DNA of 64,000 nucleotides, from positions 105,104 through 169,103 of the forward strand of contig JAIWWG010000078.1 of the NCBI GenBank assembly GCA_025435555.1, given 5' to 3'. Below are positions 54,833 to 64,000 of the stretch, one piece after another. The position numbers and the translations under genes were made by a program. This stretch comes from Chytriomyces cf. hyalinus JEL632 (taxonomy: Eukaryota > Chytridiomycota > Chytridiomycetes > Chytridiales > Chytriomycetaceae). The notes under the pieces are model-generated. The model ran no database searches. It was not told where the DNA came from and saw only the letters and a list, made by a program, of their open reading frames with translations. The stretch's first letter is position 1. Each line of letters starts with the position of its first letter.

Positions 54833-57170
54833 TCACTGCGACGTTGAGCCAGGGTCATCCGTCACGGGTTCCTGATCAGTCGCTTCATAGTGACCTTGCT
54901 GTTGTTGCTGGTACTGTTGGTGTTGTTTCTGTTGCTGCTGCTGCTGCTGCTGCAAATCCCCCATTCGAACCCCCAATCCAAAAGAGTTGAGAATGTCTTG
55001 ATGCGATTGACCATTTGGTTGCTGCTCGTGCTGCTGTTGCGTAACTTGAGAGGTTTGTTGAAGAGGTTGTGGAGGCAGTGGCTGCTGCTGCTGCGGTTGA
55101 TAAAGACTTTGGTCTCCGCTGTGCTGCGATGACTGCTGCGAAGAAGATGCGTAGTCTGGCTGATAATGGCTTTGGTCAATGACTCCCAAGTGATGCTGCT
55201 GTTGCTGCTGCTGCTGGTGACCCATTTGCGACTGCTGCTGTTGCTGAGGCTGTGGCTGTTGCTGATGGTGCTGCTGCTGCTCAGGAATGTGCTGATGCTG
55301 CTGAGGATTATATGGTTGAGAGACTGACGATGCACCCATAATTGGTAACGGTTGGTAAGAATGAATTGGAGGTCCAGAACTGCTGCCAGCAGACAAACCA
55401 GCCAACCTGTCCGGCATACTACTGTTTCCCATGTACGCAGCTGCAGGATTCACTCCCGCCACTCCGCCTGGATACGCGTACACACTTTGCCCTCCATATG
55501 CATCTCGAGAATCATACATCTGCTGACGTCGATGCTGTTGCTGCTGTTGCTGTTGTTGCTGCTGCGGTGGTTGATGCTGGAATTGCTGTTGCTGGTGTGA
55601 ATTCTGGACATGTTGTTGCTGTGAGTCATATGGTCGGTATTGCATCTGTTGCTGGTGTTGGCCTGGCGCAGAAACCGGCGCTCCCATGTGTTGTACCACT
55701 TGCTCATGTGGATGCTGCTGACCCACTTCAGGCGGAGTTACGATACATCCGCTCAACCATTTATCTCCCGTCACGACTTCGGCCAGAGCACCCTTCATGA
55801 CTTCACTTTCATAACCTCCACCACCAGTACCCACACCATCCACACCGCCTCCAGCCAGAACGGTAAACAAGGGAACGGATGTGCCTTGTGAGTTTTCTGT
55901 AAAATCGCTGCACTGAATCCAGTTAAGGTTGGGCGGCAACTGCATATAAAACCTTGGGGGGATGGGTGCCAAACCAAACGTGACTGCCGTCACAACCATA
56001 TCTGCACCACCTTCGCCGGTTGAGTAGTGTCGGTCCTCCACCGTGATGCTGCTCACGCTGTCAAACGGGATTTCAATCCGAAACTGACCACCTCCACTCG
56101 TGATGGTAATGTAAAGCTGGCGATGCAAGGGGTCCATGTGCATTTGCAAATCGGGAGTTGGATCCATTGTTTGAGTGAGAGGGGTTAAGGTGCGTCGCCA
56201 TGACCCCCAAAGCAATGTGTCAATGGGGATTGCATGCATTTTTGGGGGACCGCCTGGACCCACGGACATGTTAGCTTGCGGAACACTCGATTGATGATGA
56301 AACATTTGTTGTTGTTGTTGTTGTTGTTGTTGCTGTTGTTGTTGTTGTTGCGGTGGGTATCCATTCGACATTGAGCCGGCGCCGTTTTGGTAAGGCGGCA
56401 TCATCGAGTTGGGTGGTGTTGGAAGTAATTCAATAGCGCTTGTGGGACCGTTTTGATTCCCGTAAACTGCGGGGGTTGGCTTGTATTTGGGTGCACCGCG
56501 TCTGGGTGGATTTGAGGGGGTGGGTTTGGGTGAGCCGCCTTCGGTAGAGTCTGGTTTTTTGGGGTAGTATGTCCCCTGCTTTCGGCCCCGTTTGCTGACC
56601 GTGTTAATGACCTGGAGTGCGGCTGTGTCGTTTGGGTTTATTTGGGCCCCATTTCGTTCGGCAAGACGGATTCTGGCTCTTCGGTTTTGGAACTGGAAGC
56701 AGAGTCATTTTAAATAAGAAGTAAATAAGAAGTAAAATAAAGAAGTAAAATAGAGACATAAATAAAACATTAAATGATTAAAAGTTAAAATTTTAGAAGG
56801 TCTCTGTTTCACACTTTTTTTTTGCACTCACCCAGATCTGGACAGAGCGCGGAGTCATGCCGCACTTGACTGCGAGCAGCTTGCGTGTAGCTGAGTCAGG
56901 GTTCGGGTTCATTGAGAAGGCGTCGTCGAGAGCGGCGATTTGAGCGACGGAGGCACGCTTGCGTTTGTTCATGGACCGGGTGTCGTCGTCGTCGTCGTTG
57001 TCGTCGTCGCTGTTGTTGTTGATGTCGTTGTTGTTGTTGGGGTTGCTGTTTGCGCTGGTTGCAGCGGGGTTTGCGCTGTTGGAGAAGTGGTTCTGGGTGT
57101 GAATCTGCGGGTGAGCGTCCGTCTGCGGCTGTGTCTGGACAGGCCCGTGCATGAGATTATGTCCGAACAT
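54833..57170 (-). CDS. Poly-Q homeobox transcription factor (Phx1-like)
   Basis: Two exons (57170-56832, 56692-54833), 732 residues. An Asn/Asp-rich N-terminus precedes a homeodomain at about 68-123 (NKRKRASVAQIAALDDAF, then SVQIWFQNRRARIRL across the intron), with the invariant W-F-x-N-x-R recognition helix. A second conserved block at about 320-470 (LLWGSWRRTLTPL, QFRIEIPFDSVSSITVED, PRFYMQLPP) resembles the region downstream of the homeodomain in fungal Phx1-type regulators. The C-terminal third is dominated by glutamine runs. The frame is open to 57191 but begins with GTG, so ATG 57170 is used. Likely nuclear regulator of development or stress. Confidence 0.87.
54900..56350 (-). repeat. 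CAG/CAA triplet tracts coding poly-glutamine
   Basis: Many clustered CAG/CAA runs in the homeobox gene. The longest, near 56305-56350, encodes about 15 Gln. They are prone to length change and create open antisense poly-Leu frames. Confidence 0.9.
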
Positions 57171-58490
57171 AACGTTTCCGGACGCAGACACGACTCCGCT
57201 GCGAGTGGGTCGTGGTGATTAAACAGGTGTGCATGATTAAAGAGGGGGGGGAGGGGGACTCACTTGACTGACATTTAATTTCAAAATATTTTCTGTATTT
57301 ATTTATTTATTTATTTACTTTTTACTTGTTCAAGTGTGAAACGGATAACTCGCGAGCCTGTTTGCTTCAATCGAAGGAAACAAACAACCGACGATATGTT
57401 CGCGTCAATCGTGCATATTGGTGGGCAAGTCCTGCGCTGCATGTGCACGGGTAGCTATGAACCCCCTGAACCACGAAATCCAACAATAGCCTCCACGCCA
57501 GCATCAAGACCTGCATGCGATGCTGTGCCAAGACGGCGGGTTTTCTGATGGACAGGCCGACGCGCTTTTGTAACTGATTGCAGGCGCAATCAACGAGAGG
57601 TTTTTCAATGCTCAGCTGATCATTTTCCTCGGGAGATGCCGTCATGTTGCTACACAAGTAAGCTTGCACATTAATGCTCGGCGTCAGCTAGCCAAACCCA
57701 CGTTCCTCAGTTTTCCCATTTTGTCACTTGCATTGATCTGTGATACTTTATGCTGTACTTGTCCTGGAAACAAGTCCCAGTTTTCTGCGATGGTGATCGA
57801 TAAGAGTCTGTTTTCACTGTCTGTCTGCAGAAGTAATTGATTCCCGACACGCTGCAAGCTTTCTTACTGGCGCCAGTTTGTTTCGAACCCTTTCCTATTT
57901 TGACCTGTTCTGAAGCATTTTGCAAATACCGACAGCAACATTCGTCATGTATCGTAATATCCGGCCATGCAGTATTCCGACTCTGTCCAAGATCAATAAC
58001 GGTCGAATTTGGTGTCTGACATGAAAGAGAATATTCATGTTCTGGGCAGCTTTCTTGCGGAGACAGTGTGTGATTCATCTCTAAAGATGCCTTAACTCTC
58101 TCCATAGAGCCATACGCTCAAGTAGGGGCAAGCTGGACTCGCCGGACTTGCAAGCGCAGCAAGGGTTGCGTAACGAGCATTTTTTATTCGATCGTGTTCT
58201 TAGCAATCACGCGATAAACCATGTCGCTGCAACGCTGTGAGCGATGAAATGGCCAGAAATCTGACGCGCTGATTCTGTTCACTAGCGGCCGCCAGTCAGG
58301 CAAGAGAGGGGGCCAAACGCAGCACACCCACTAAACCTCACCAATCTGTTCGCGTGATCTCCGTCACTCGCGATCTAACCTTTTCATCTTCGCTATTTCA
58401 TCGCTGAATGCAGCGTCAATCCCATGTCAGCCATTTGAAATCTGTCTGGACAGTGGCTGTGGGACGCCAATCCAATAAAATTTGGCAGGA
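57171..58490. other. Long intergenic region, no gene seen
   Basis: About 1.3 kb between the divergent homeobox gene and family gene G, probably holding both promoters. An ATTT tetranucleotide run lies at 57296-57316 and a G-rich stretch at 57243-57257. The open frames show no domain, and no tRNA or other RNA gene was recognised. Confidence 0.45.
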
Positions 58491-60627
58491 ATGCAAACAC
58501 CGGCAACTCCATCATCCGCTCTCGACCCAATCAAGCTTCACACAGCTTCCGGGTCCGATCCGGCATCCGCCAGCTTCGCAGACAAGTATCGCACGGCCCT
58601 CCATCAGCAGGCATTGCTGGCGGCCAAGCTTGCCGCCGCAGAAACAACAGCGAACCAACTCGTGCTCGATCTGAGGCGTGTCAAAGCTGAAGCAGACACG
58701 CTTCGTGCCTTGGTCGTAGCTTCGGGCGTGCCGGCGGCCCTTGCAAGGCTGCCACCAATCACCCCGCTGTCTGGATTTGTAGGGACCCACACGGACTTGC
58801 AGAACGCATCCTCGCTTGCACTCAATCCTCCGTCCGAAACCTTTGTCGACGCTTCTCTCGGTCTTCTCCCGTCACGTGAAGGTGCGTGTTCCCCACAGTG
58901 ACGCCCTTAAAATCAGCGTTATCTGCCCCGTCAGCGCTGTCCCCGCCCCTGAGAACACATGGCAGAGTTACTGGCGCTCTCCTGTCAGATTTCGCAGCTG
59001 CGGTTGTGTCTCTGACTTTGCCTAGTTCGGTTGCGCAGCTTGTCAGATTTATTCGTGTCTCACGCCCTTCATTCCCCGCCATTCCCTGGAACACTCTGAC
59101 GTCGCTCTCGTCCTTCTTCTCTACCTTCTTTCTTCTCATTTCTCGCTCTCTCTTCTTCCCCTTTTTTCTCTGCCGCAAACGCGGACTCAATGTTCACCTT
59201 TTCGTTGAACGTGACCAAGCAAAGCACCTCCAAAAATTTTCTCCATCTCTGCTAAAAATTTGCCACGTGTCCCAAACACGAACCCCTTGTCTCCATTCCC
59301 ATACAACTTGTTGAACGCGTCGCTGAGATTTCTGAACCATCTACACAGAAGACGAATACACCGAACCTCCCTCCCGACGCGGTGGAAGTCGATCAAGCCC
59401 TATAGTGGCTGTCTCTACGACATACGATGCTACAAAGCCCATTCCCTCTCCGCAATCAATGACCCAAAGCCCGATTGTGCCTAAACGCGAAATAAGCTCC
59501 AGCAACGAAAGTGACACCCATTCCGCTGAACCGAATCGCCGCACAAGCACTTCCAGCACAACCACGTCTGTGTCCAACGCGGCCAATACCACCGCCACCA
59601 CTGCCACACATTCAGTCAAGCGATCCAACAACCCCGTCAGTACCAGCCACATGCATGACCACACCGACAACCCGCTCCCCGCCAACAGCCTCGCATGGAC
59701 CGACATTATCCGCATGCGCTACCCAAACTTCCAACGAAGCACCGTGCAAACATCAAAACACGCGCGCGAGTTTATCGAAACGAGGCAGATTCCCTTCTTT
59801 CGTGTCACACCCACGCACAGTCTTGGACGCAGTAAACCCACCTACGCGATCCCTCCCGAAATGCAGAAACCCTTTTTGGATTACTTTGAGGAAAAGTTTT
59901 CGGGGACTGGTGTTTTGGGGCGACGGAGGCCTGGTGGCGATGTGTTTGCGGGCATGCCAGGATACGATGATTCTTTCCCAGATATCGAACCAGACACAGC
60001 TGCGACAGAAGACAAGAATTCACAAGCCGGATCCCGTGAAGTTGGAGAAGGACAACCAAAAAGTGCATCGTCCGGCGTAAAGCGGAAGGCTCCGGCTAAA
60101 AGGACCGTTTCCAAGAGCGAAACCCGCAAAAACTCAGTCTCCCCAGATGCTGACCGCGCGACAGCCACTGAAGATGCCGAGTCTTCTGAGGCCGCTGCAA
60201 AAAAACTGAAGACTACTTCTTCATCAAAAGCAGTGAGTAAAAGCGGATACATTCTGACCCGATACAATACGTCAGTGCCTTTTTTTTTTCCATGCTCTCT
60301 TTTGCAATACTGACGTCGCTAGATTTATTTTCTCTCGTCAGCATTGTCAACCGCATGATGCCAGATTTCAAAACTTTGTCGAACGAGGCACGTGTCGCCA
60401 TCAAAAAGGGCGTGAAACAATTTCTGCTGCATCAATTGGGCGCCACGTTTGATGAATGCATTATGATGACCCCCACCGAAAACTCTGGCCAAACGAGCGC
60501 GGCGCCGAAGCAAACATACGGTGTCCCCGAGCACCTGATTCCTGGATTCCAGCAATGGGTATACGTTGAACTGAAAAAGTGTTTCCCTGATTTGGTTGTG
60601 CTGGATCCAAAGGCCGCCGCTGCTTAA
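58491..60627 (+). CDS. FxIP-module family protein G (coiled coil, two modules)
   Basis: Three exons (58491-58881, 59349-60270, 60342-60627), 532 residues. Alanine-rich coiled coil at about 30-80. First module about 244-315: LAWTDIIRMRYPNFQR, then YAIPPEMQKPFLDYFEEKF. A basic Lys/Ser linker (VKRKAPAKRTVSK) looks like a nuclear localisation signal. Second module 438-525, in its own exon after a phase-2 intron as in A and B: IVNRMMPDFKTLSNEARVAI, then YGVPEHLIPGFQQWVYVELK. The first intron, 467 nt, is the longest in the window and may hide another exon. No BED-like finger. Confidence 0.75.
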
Positions 60628-61210
60628 AAACAAAAACAAGCGGTATGCAGTATATGTTATTATACGCTCATTTTTATATTCCTATATCACTGCTATTATT
60701 TTTCCCCCCGACCCTCCTCCTTTTCCTTCCCCGTGCAGGTTGTTGTTTTCGCAGGGCTATTTTTCTTTACATATCCATTGATTACACATACACACACACT
60801 GTAGCCGATGACCTGGCTGTTTTACTTCTTTTGTTGTTTCTTTTTTTTGCTCGCCCTTATTTCTCAATGTTTCTGTGAGTATACACTTGTTGCCTGGCTG
60901 GGAGACCTTCTTTTGTATGATTATTGTTTTTTAACTTTTTTTTTGTTTGGAATAAACCTGAAAGAGAAGTAGAGATTGGTATTTTTTTGGGTAGATCTGG
61001 TACCAGTGGAAGTGGTGTGGAAGCGGATCGAAGGTCAAAGAAGGTATCGGGGCACTGTGTCGTCATTTGAAGATAATAAATGCGTTGATGCGCTTTATTT
61101 GGTTGCTGTGTGACATGCTGATGAAAGCATCCACAAACATACACACCACCACATAGAAAAAAAGAAAAAAAAAAAACACTTCAAAATCCGCAAATCCGCA
61201 AAATGACAGC
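60628..61210. other. Intergenic between convergent family genes G and H
   Basis: T-rich and A-rich 3' flanks; no gene recognised. A short CA run at 60785-60799 is present. Confidence 0.4.
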
Positions 61211-63563
61211 TCATTGGTCAAGAATCACCTTGTCAGGAAAACATCTTCGAAGTTCGTCTACTGCCCAGGCTCTAAATCCAGAGAGCAAGTCGTCAGGGAC
61301 GCCGTAAGTGTGATGTTCCGCGCCTTCAAGAGTGAACATGCATTCATGAAATCGGTCGCCCATTCCTTGCTGTAGAAAGAGTTTGACTCCTCGCTTCACT
61401 GCAATACGCGCGTCGCGAGATAGAGATTTGAAGTCGGGCATAATTTTGACGAGAATCCTGAATAGCATATCGAAATACTCAAAAAAAACAATCCGACAGA
61501 AAAGGATCAAATACTTACGCGTTATATTTTGTAAGCTGCAGTCCTGATGCGCTGTGATATATATTTTGCTGATTTTGCTCCAAAGATTCTTGGCGAGCGA
61601 CTACAGGCACTTGAGCAGGAGCAATTTCGTCTTCCTGCATTTTCGCCTTTTTGCTTGAAACCTGGGGATCGGTGCTGGCTGGCGGATCCACAGACATTTC
61701 CTCACTTTTTCGAGACACCTTGTCACGCGGCGTCGCTGCTGGCTCTACACTGGCTAGCTGCGGTTCAGGGGCAGAGGTCGGCTCTTGAAAATGGCGAATC
61801 ATTGCATTTTCGAACCATTTCCGCAAATCTTTCACAAGAGGCTCAGGAACACTGAACCCAGTCGGTGTGTCAACCATTTGCAGCCCAGCACTTTCGCATT
61901 TTGCTTTGACAAACGCATGCGTCTGATTTCGAACGCGAAGCAGGAGTTTTGTGGCTTTCGCATGCTCAGCGAGATAGAGTCTTTGGTCATCGTTCAAAGC
62001 AGATTTCCAGTCTCTATCCGCAAGAAGAGATGTGGCTGCTTCTGTACTCACTTTGTCTTTGGAGATGTAGTCAGATGTACGACGTTCTCTCGCACGGTTG
62101 CTCACGGGCATAACTTCATCCTCCGATAAATTATTTTCAGATTTCTCAGAGCTTGACGCAGACCATGTCCCAGAACGTGACGGAACACGAAGAGAGGTAT
62201 TTCTTTTTTTTTTTTTTATCACATCCGAAAATGAGAAGAGTTTAGCTTCCACTGGGTCTCAATTTTTTTCGTAATTCTTTTTTTTTACTCACCCGCCATC
62301 TTGGATTTCGCTGCCTTCATCCTCTTCATCCTCTTCGTTCTCATCGTCTTCATCAACAGTATTCGATTTTGGGTCATTGGCTTTTGCATGGCTGCCATGC
62401 ATTTTGGCGTTGCCAAACATGCCGTTTTTGAGAAAGTGGGATTCCATGTATGTTAAAAACTCAAGATGATGCCGAGCGGGCATGCCGAATGCTGGTTTGT
62501 GGCTATTTTCACCAGTGACGGAGCTTAAAAGAACGCGTTTCATACTGTGCTTCTCCTAAAGTGAGGAAGCACAGTCAACATAGAGTTGAGATTTGCGGCT
62601 CAGATCAAGAGGGGACTGGGGCACACTTACAAGGTACTGTGATGCGATTCTACACATGTGTGAGCTGGTGCGATTAAAAGTTGGATATCGTCCCCGAATC
62701 ACATCAACCCAAGTTCGATACCCACTCTTATTGCTCAAGCCACCATAAAGAAGTGCAGCTGGCGGTGCAGTGAACACAAGACCCGAATCCGCTTCCAGTT
62801 GAGCAATCGACGATGCAGTATCAACCGAGGCCGACGGCTGCTTTGCCTTTGCACTAGCAGTGGAGAATGAATCTTCATCGGGTAATTCGGGGGACATGGA
62901 CATTGAGGCTGGAGCGTGAGTTATAGTTTGCTGTGAGGCAGGCGCTGATCTTCTCCTTTTGTTGCTCATTGAAAATTCATCCATCTTCGAGACCTGCTCC
63001 ATTTTGTTCACGAGCCAATCATTGAATGGTGGCAATAAATCTGCAGGGATGCCATAGAATGAGTTTGATCCGACGGATGAATAGATAAGACAAGTCGTTG
63101 CTGCTTCACTGCCAAGTCGCGGAATCAGGTAATCCTTGAGCACAATAGCGTCAATAAGACTCCGCTGGTGCTGACGCAAATGCGAGATCTGGCCGGGATA
63201 CAACTTGCGGAAAATGAGGTGCCAGGGAGTCAGGCTAGGCGGTTGCGCCTTTGGGGCCGGGTTGGCGACAGTGTTGGCTTCCAAGTTGGAAGCAGGGTTC
63301 GACTCCACTTTCGAATCTGGCTTCGCATCCAGGTTTGAATCCACCACATCCTGCTCCAGCGCTACAATTTCCATTCGTGGCGCCGCATGCAGCGCAATGC
63401 CCGCAGCCGTGCACGCGTGCCGCAGCAGTGCAACTCTACTCGCAAGCACCGCTGCTTCCCCGCGCAGAGCAAGCGCCTTTGTCTCGGCGTGACGCTGCTG
63501 CTCTACGCACTGGAGACGCTGCTCCAGCGAGTGCATGTACTTGCTCTTGTATGTGCTTTCCAT
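61211..63563 (-). CDS. FxIP-module family protein H (four modules)
   Basis: Four exons (63563-62631, 62555-62293, 62202-61519, 61457-61211), 708 residues. Coiled coil at about 5-50, then four copies of the module. Their end motifs are FYGIPADLLPPFNDWL (about 170-190), AFGMPARHHLEFLTYM (about 330-346), GFSVPEPLVKDLRKWF (about 505-520) and TYGVPDDLLSGFRAWAVDEL (about 680-700). The second begins GYRTWVDVIRGRYPTF; the last begins KIMPDFKSLSRDARIAV and, as in A, B and G, is coded by its own exon after a phase-2 intron. Acidic and basic linkers separate them. This gene is the best evidence that the two module types are one repeated unit. Confidence 0.72.
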
Positions 63564-63653
63564 TTTGCTTTTTAAATTTTGTGATCCAGCAAGAGTTATT
63601 TATTTATTGGTCTCTGCAAATATTTACTTCATCCCCAGCAACTGCCAACTTTA

Positions 63654-64000
63654 TCAAACCAAGTAAAATGCCGCGAATACCATGGCAAGTAGTCCGTAGT
63701 CATTTCGGGCAGATCCGCTCTTTGCTGCTGCACCAGCAGATGGCGCTGCACCAGAACCAGACCCAGATCCCGCACCCACAGAGCCAGCAGTCGCGACAGG
63801 AGCTCCAGTCACGGAAGAACCAGTAGCAGCACCACCCGTTGCCACATCTGGCGAGTTTGAGCAAGTTCCCAGCAAAGTCAATTTCGTGAATGTGAAAACA
63901 GCTCCAATCGGTGCCAAGTTGACCAAAGTCAAATCCTTCAAGTTTGTCAAATCGAACGGCTGGCCGAGCAAGTTGGTTGAATAGTCCTGCCACATGATTC
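63654..64000 (-). CDS. Secreted GPI-type protein, C-terminal part only
   Basis: The frame enters from the right edge and stops at 63654. About 60 residues of beta-rich sequence (KDLTLVNLAPIGAVF, KLTLLGTCSN) are followed by a Gly/Ser/Ala/Thr-rich linker and a hydrophobic end (YGLLAMVFAAFYLV), a GPI-attachment pattern. The N-terminus and any catalytic domain lie outside the window, so the family is unknown. Confidence 0.65.
   Translation of the reverse strand, partial: IMWQDYSTNLLGQPFDLTNLKDLTLVNLAPIGAVFTFTKLTLLGTCSNSPDVATGGAATGSSVTGAPVATAGSVGAGSGSGSGAAPSAGAAAKSGSARNDYGLLAMVFAAFYLV

Noticed and set aside
54890-55600. Leucine-rich plus-strand frames
   Set aside because: They are reverse complements of the CAG/CAA glutamine tracts of the homeobox gene.
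35932-63563. Interpreting the FxIP module as a BEN, KilA-N or APSES domain
   Set aside because: The order of conserved Trp, IP and basic residues does not match what I know of those domains; a profile search is needed before naming it.

Overview
The window is eukaryotic nuclear DNA from an early-diverging, zoospore-forming fungus, most probably a chytrid (Chytridiomycota). The reasons are compact genes split by many short GT-AG introns (mostly 43-90 nt, often with a CTAAC/CTAAT-like branch site), fungal-type GATA, homeobox, Rds1 and GPI-protein genes, an alpha-tubulin that keeps the acetylatable Lys40 typical of flagellated cells, and genes usually lost in yeasts and moulds (a gamma-secretase PEN-2 subunit, USB1, a membrane-tethered cyclic-nucleotide phosphodiesterase). 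The exact genus cannot be read from the sequence. Exon models were built by eye from GT-AG sites; the summed exon lengths of every complete multi-exon model are a multiple of three.

Layout. 1-25.3 kb is mainly housekeeping: RNF10-like E3 ligase, ESCRT-II VPS22, U6-processing USB1, six-TM PDE, a GATA factor, a large SET9/Suv4-20 H4K20 methyltransferase, CKS1, a LAT-type amino-acid transporter, an F-box/ankyrin-like protein, alpha-tubulin, BCS1 and the spliceosomal protein SNU23/ZMAT2. Three gene pairs here and at 35.9 kb are head to head with only 45-81 nt between start codons. 25.6-34 kb is a cell-surface block: a ferritin-like Rds1 protein with a repetitive tail, a tandem array of three cysteine-rich secreted proteins, a fourth unrelated eight-cysteine GPI-type protein, and a Thr/Ser-linker protein with a duplicated GLDQG domain. 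34-35.9 kb is a mitochondrial PPR-like protein.

35.9-46.6 kb and 58.5-63.6 kb hold the most unusual content: eight genes of one apparently undescribed family. They share an approximately 70-80 residue module ending in an F/Y-G/A/S-I/V/M-P-x2-L-x3-F-x2-W/F signature, present in one, two or four copies, often after an N-terminal coiled coil and in three genes combined with BED-like C2HC fingers introduced by a conserved lead-in. Between the two clusters are an AT-hook protein, PEN-2, a multi-TM protein, a dual-specificity phosphatase and a poly-Q homeobox factor. The window ends inside another secreted GPI-type gene.

No rRNA, tRNA, CRISPR array or transposase was recognised by eye; no covariance or profile search could be run. 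Functions assigned to families are established knowledge; gene models, domain edges and the new family are inference from the sequence.
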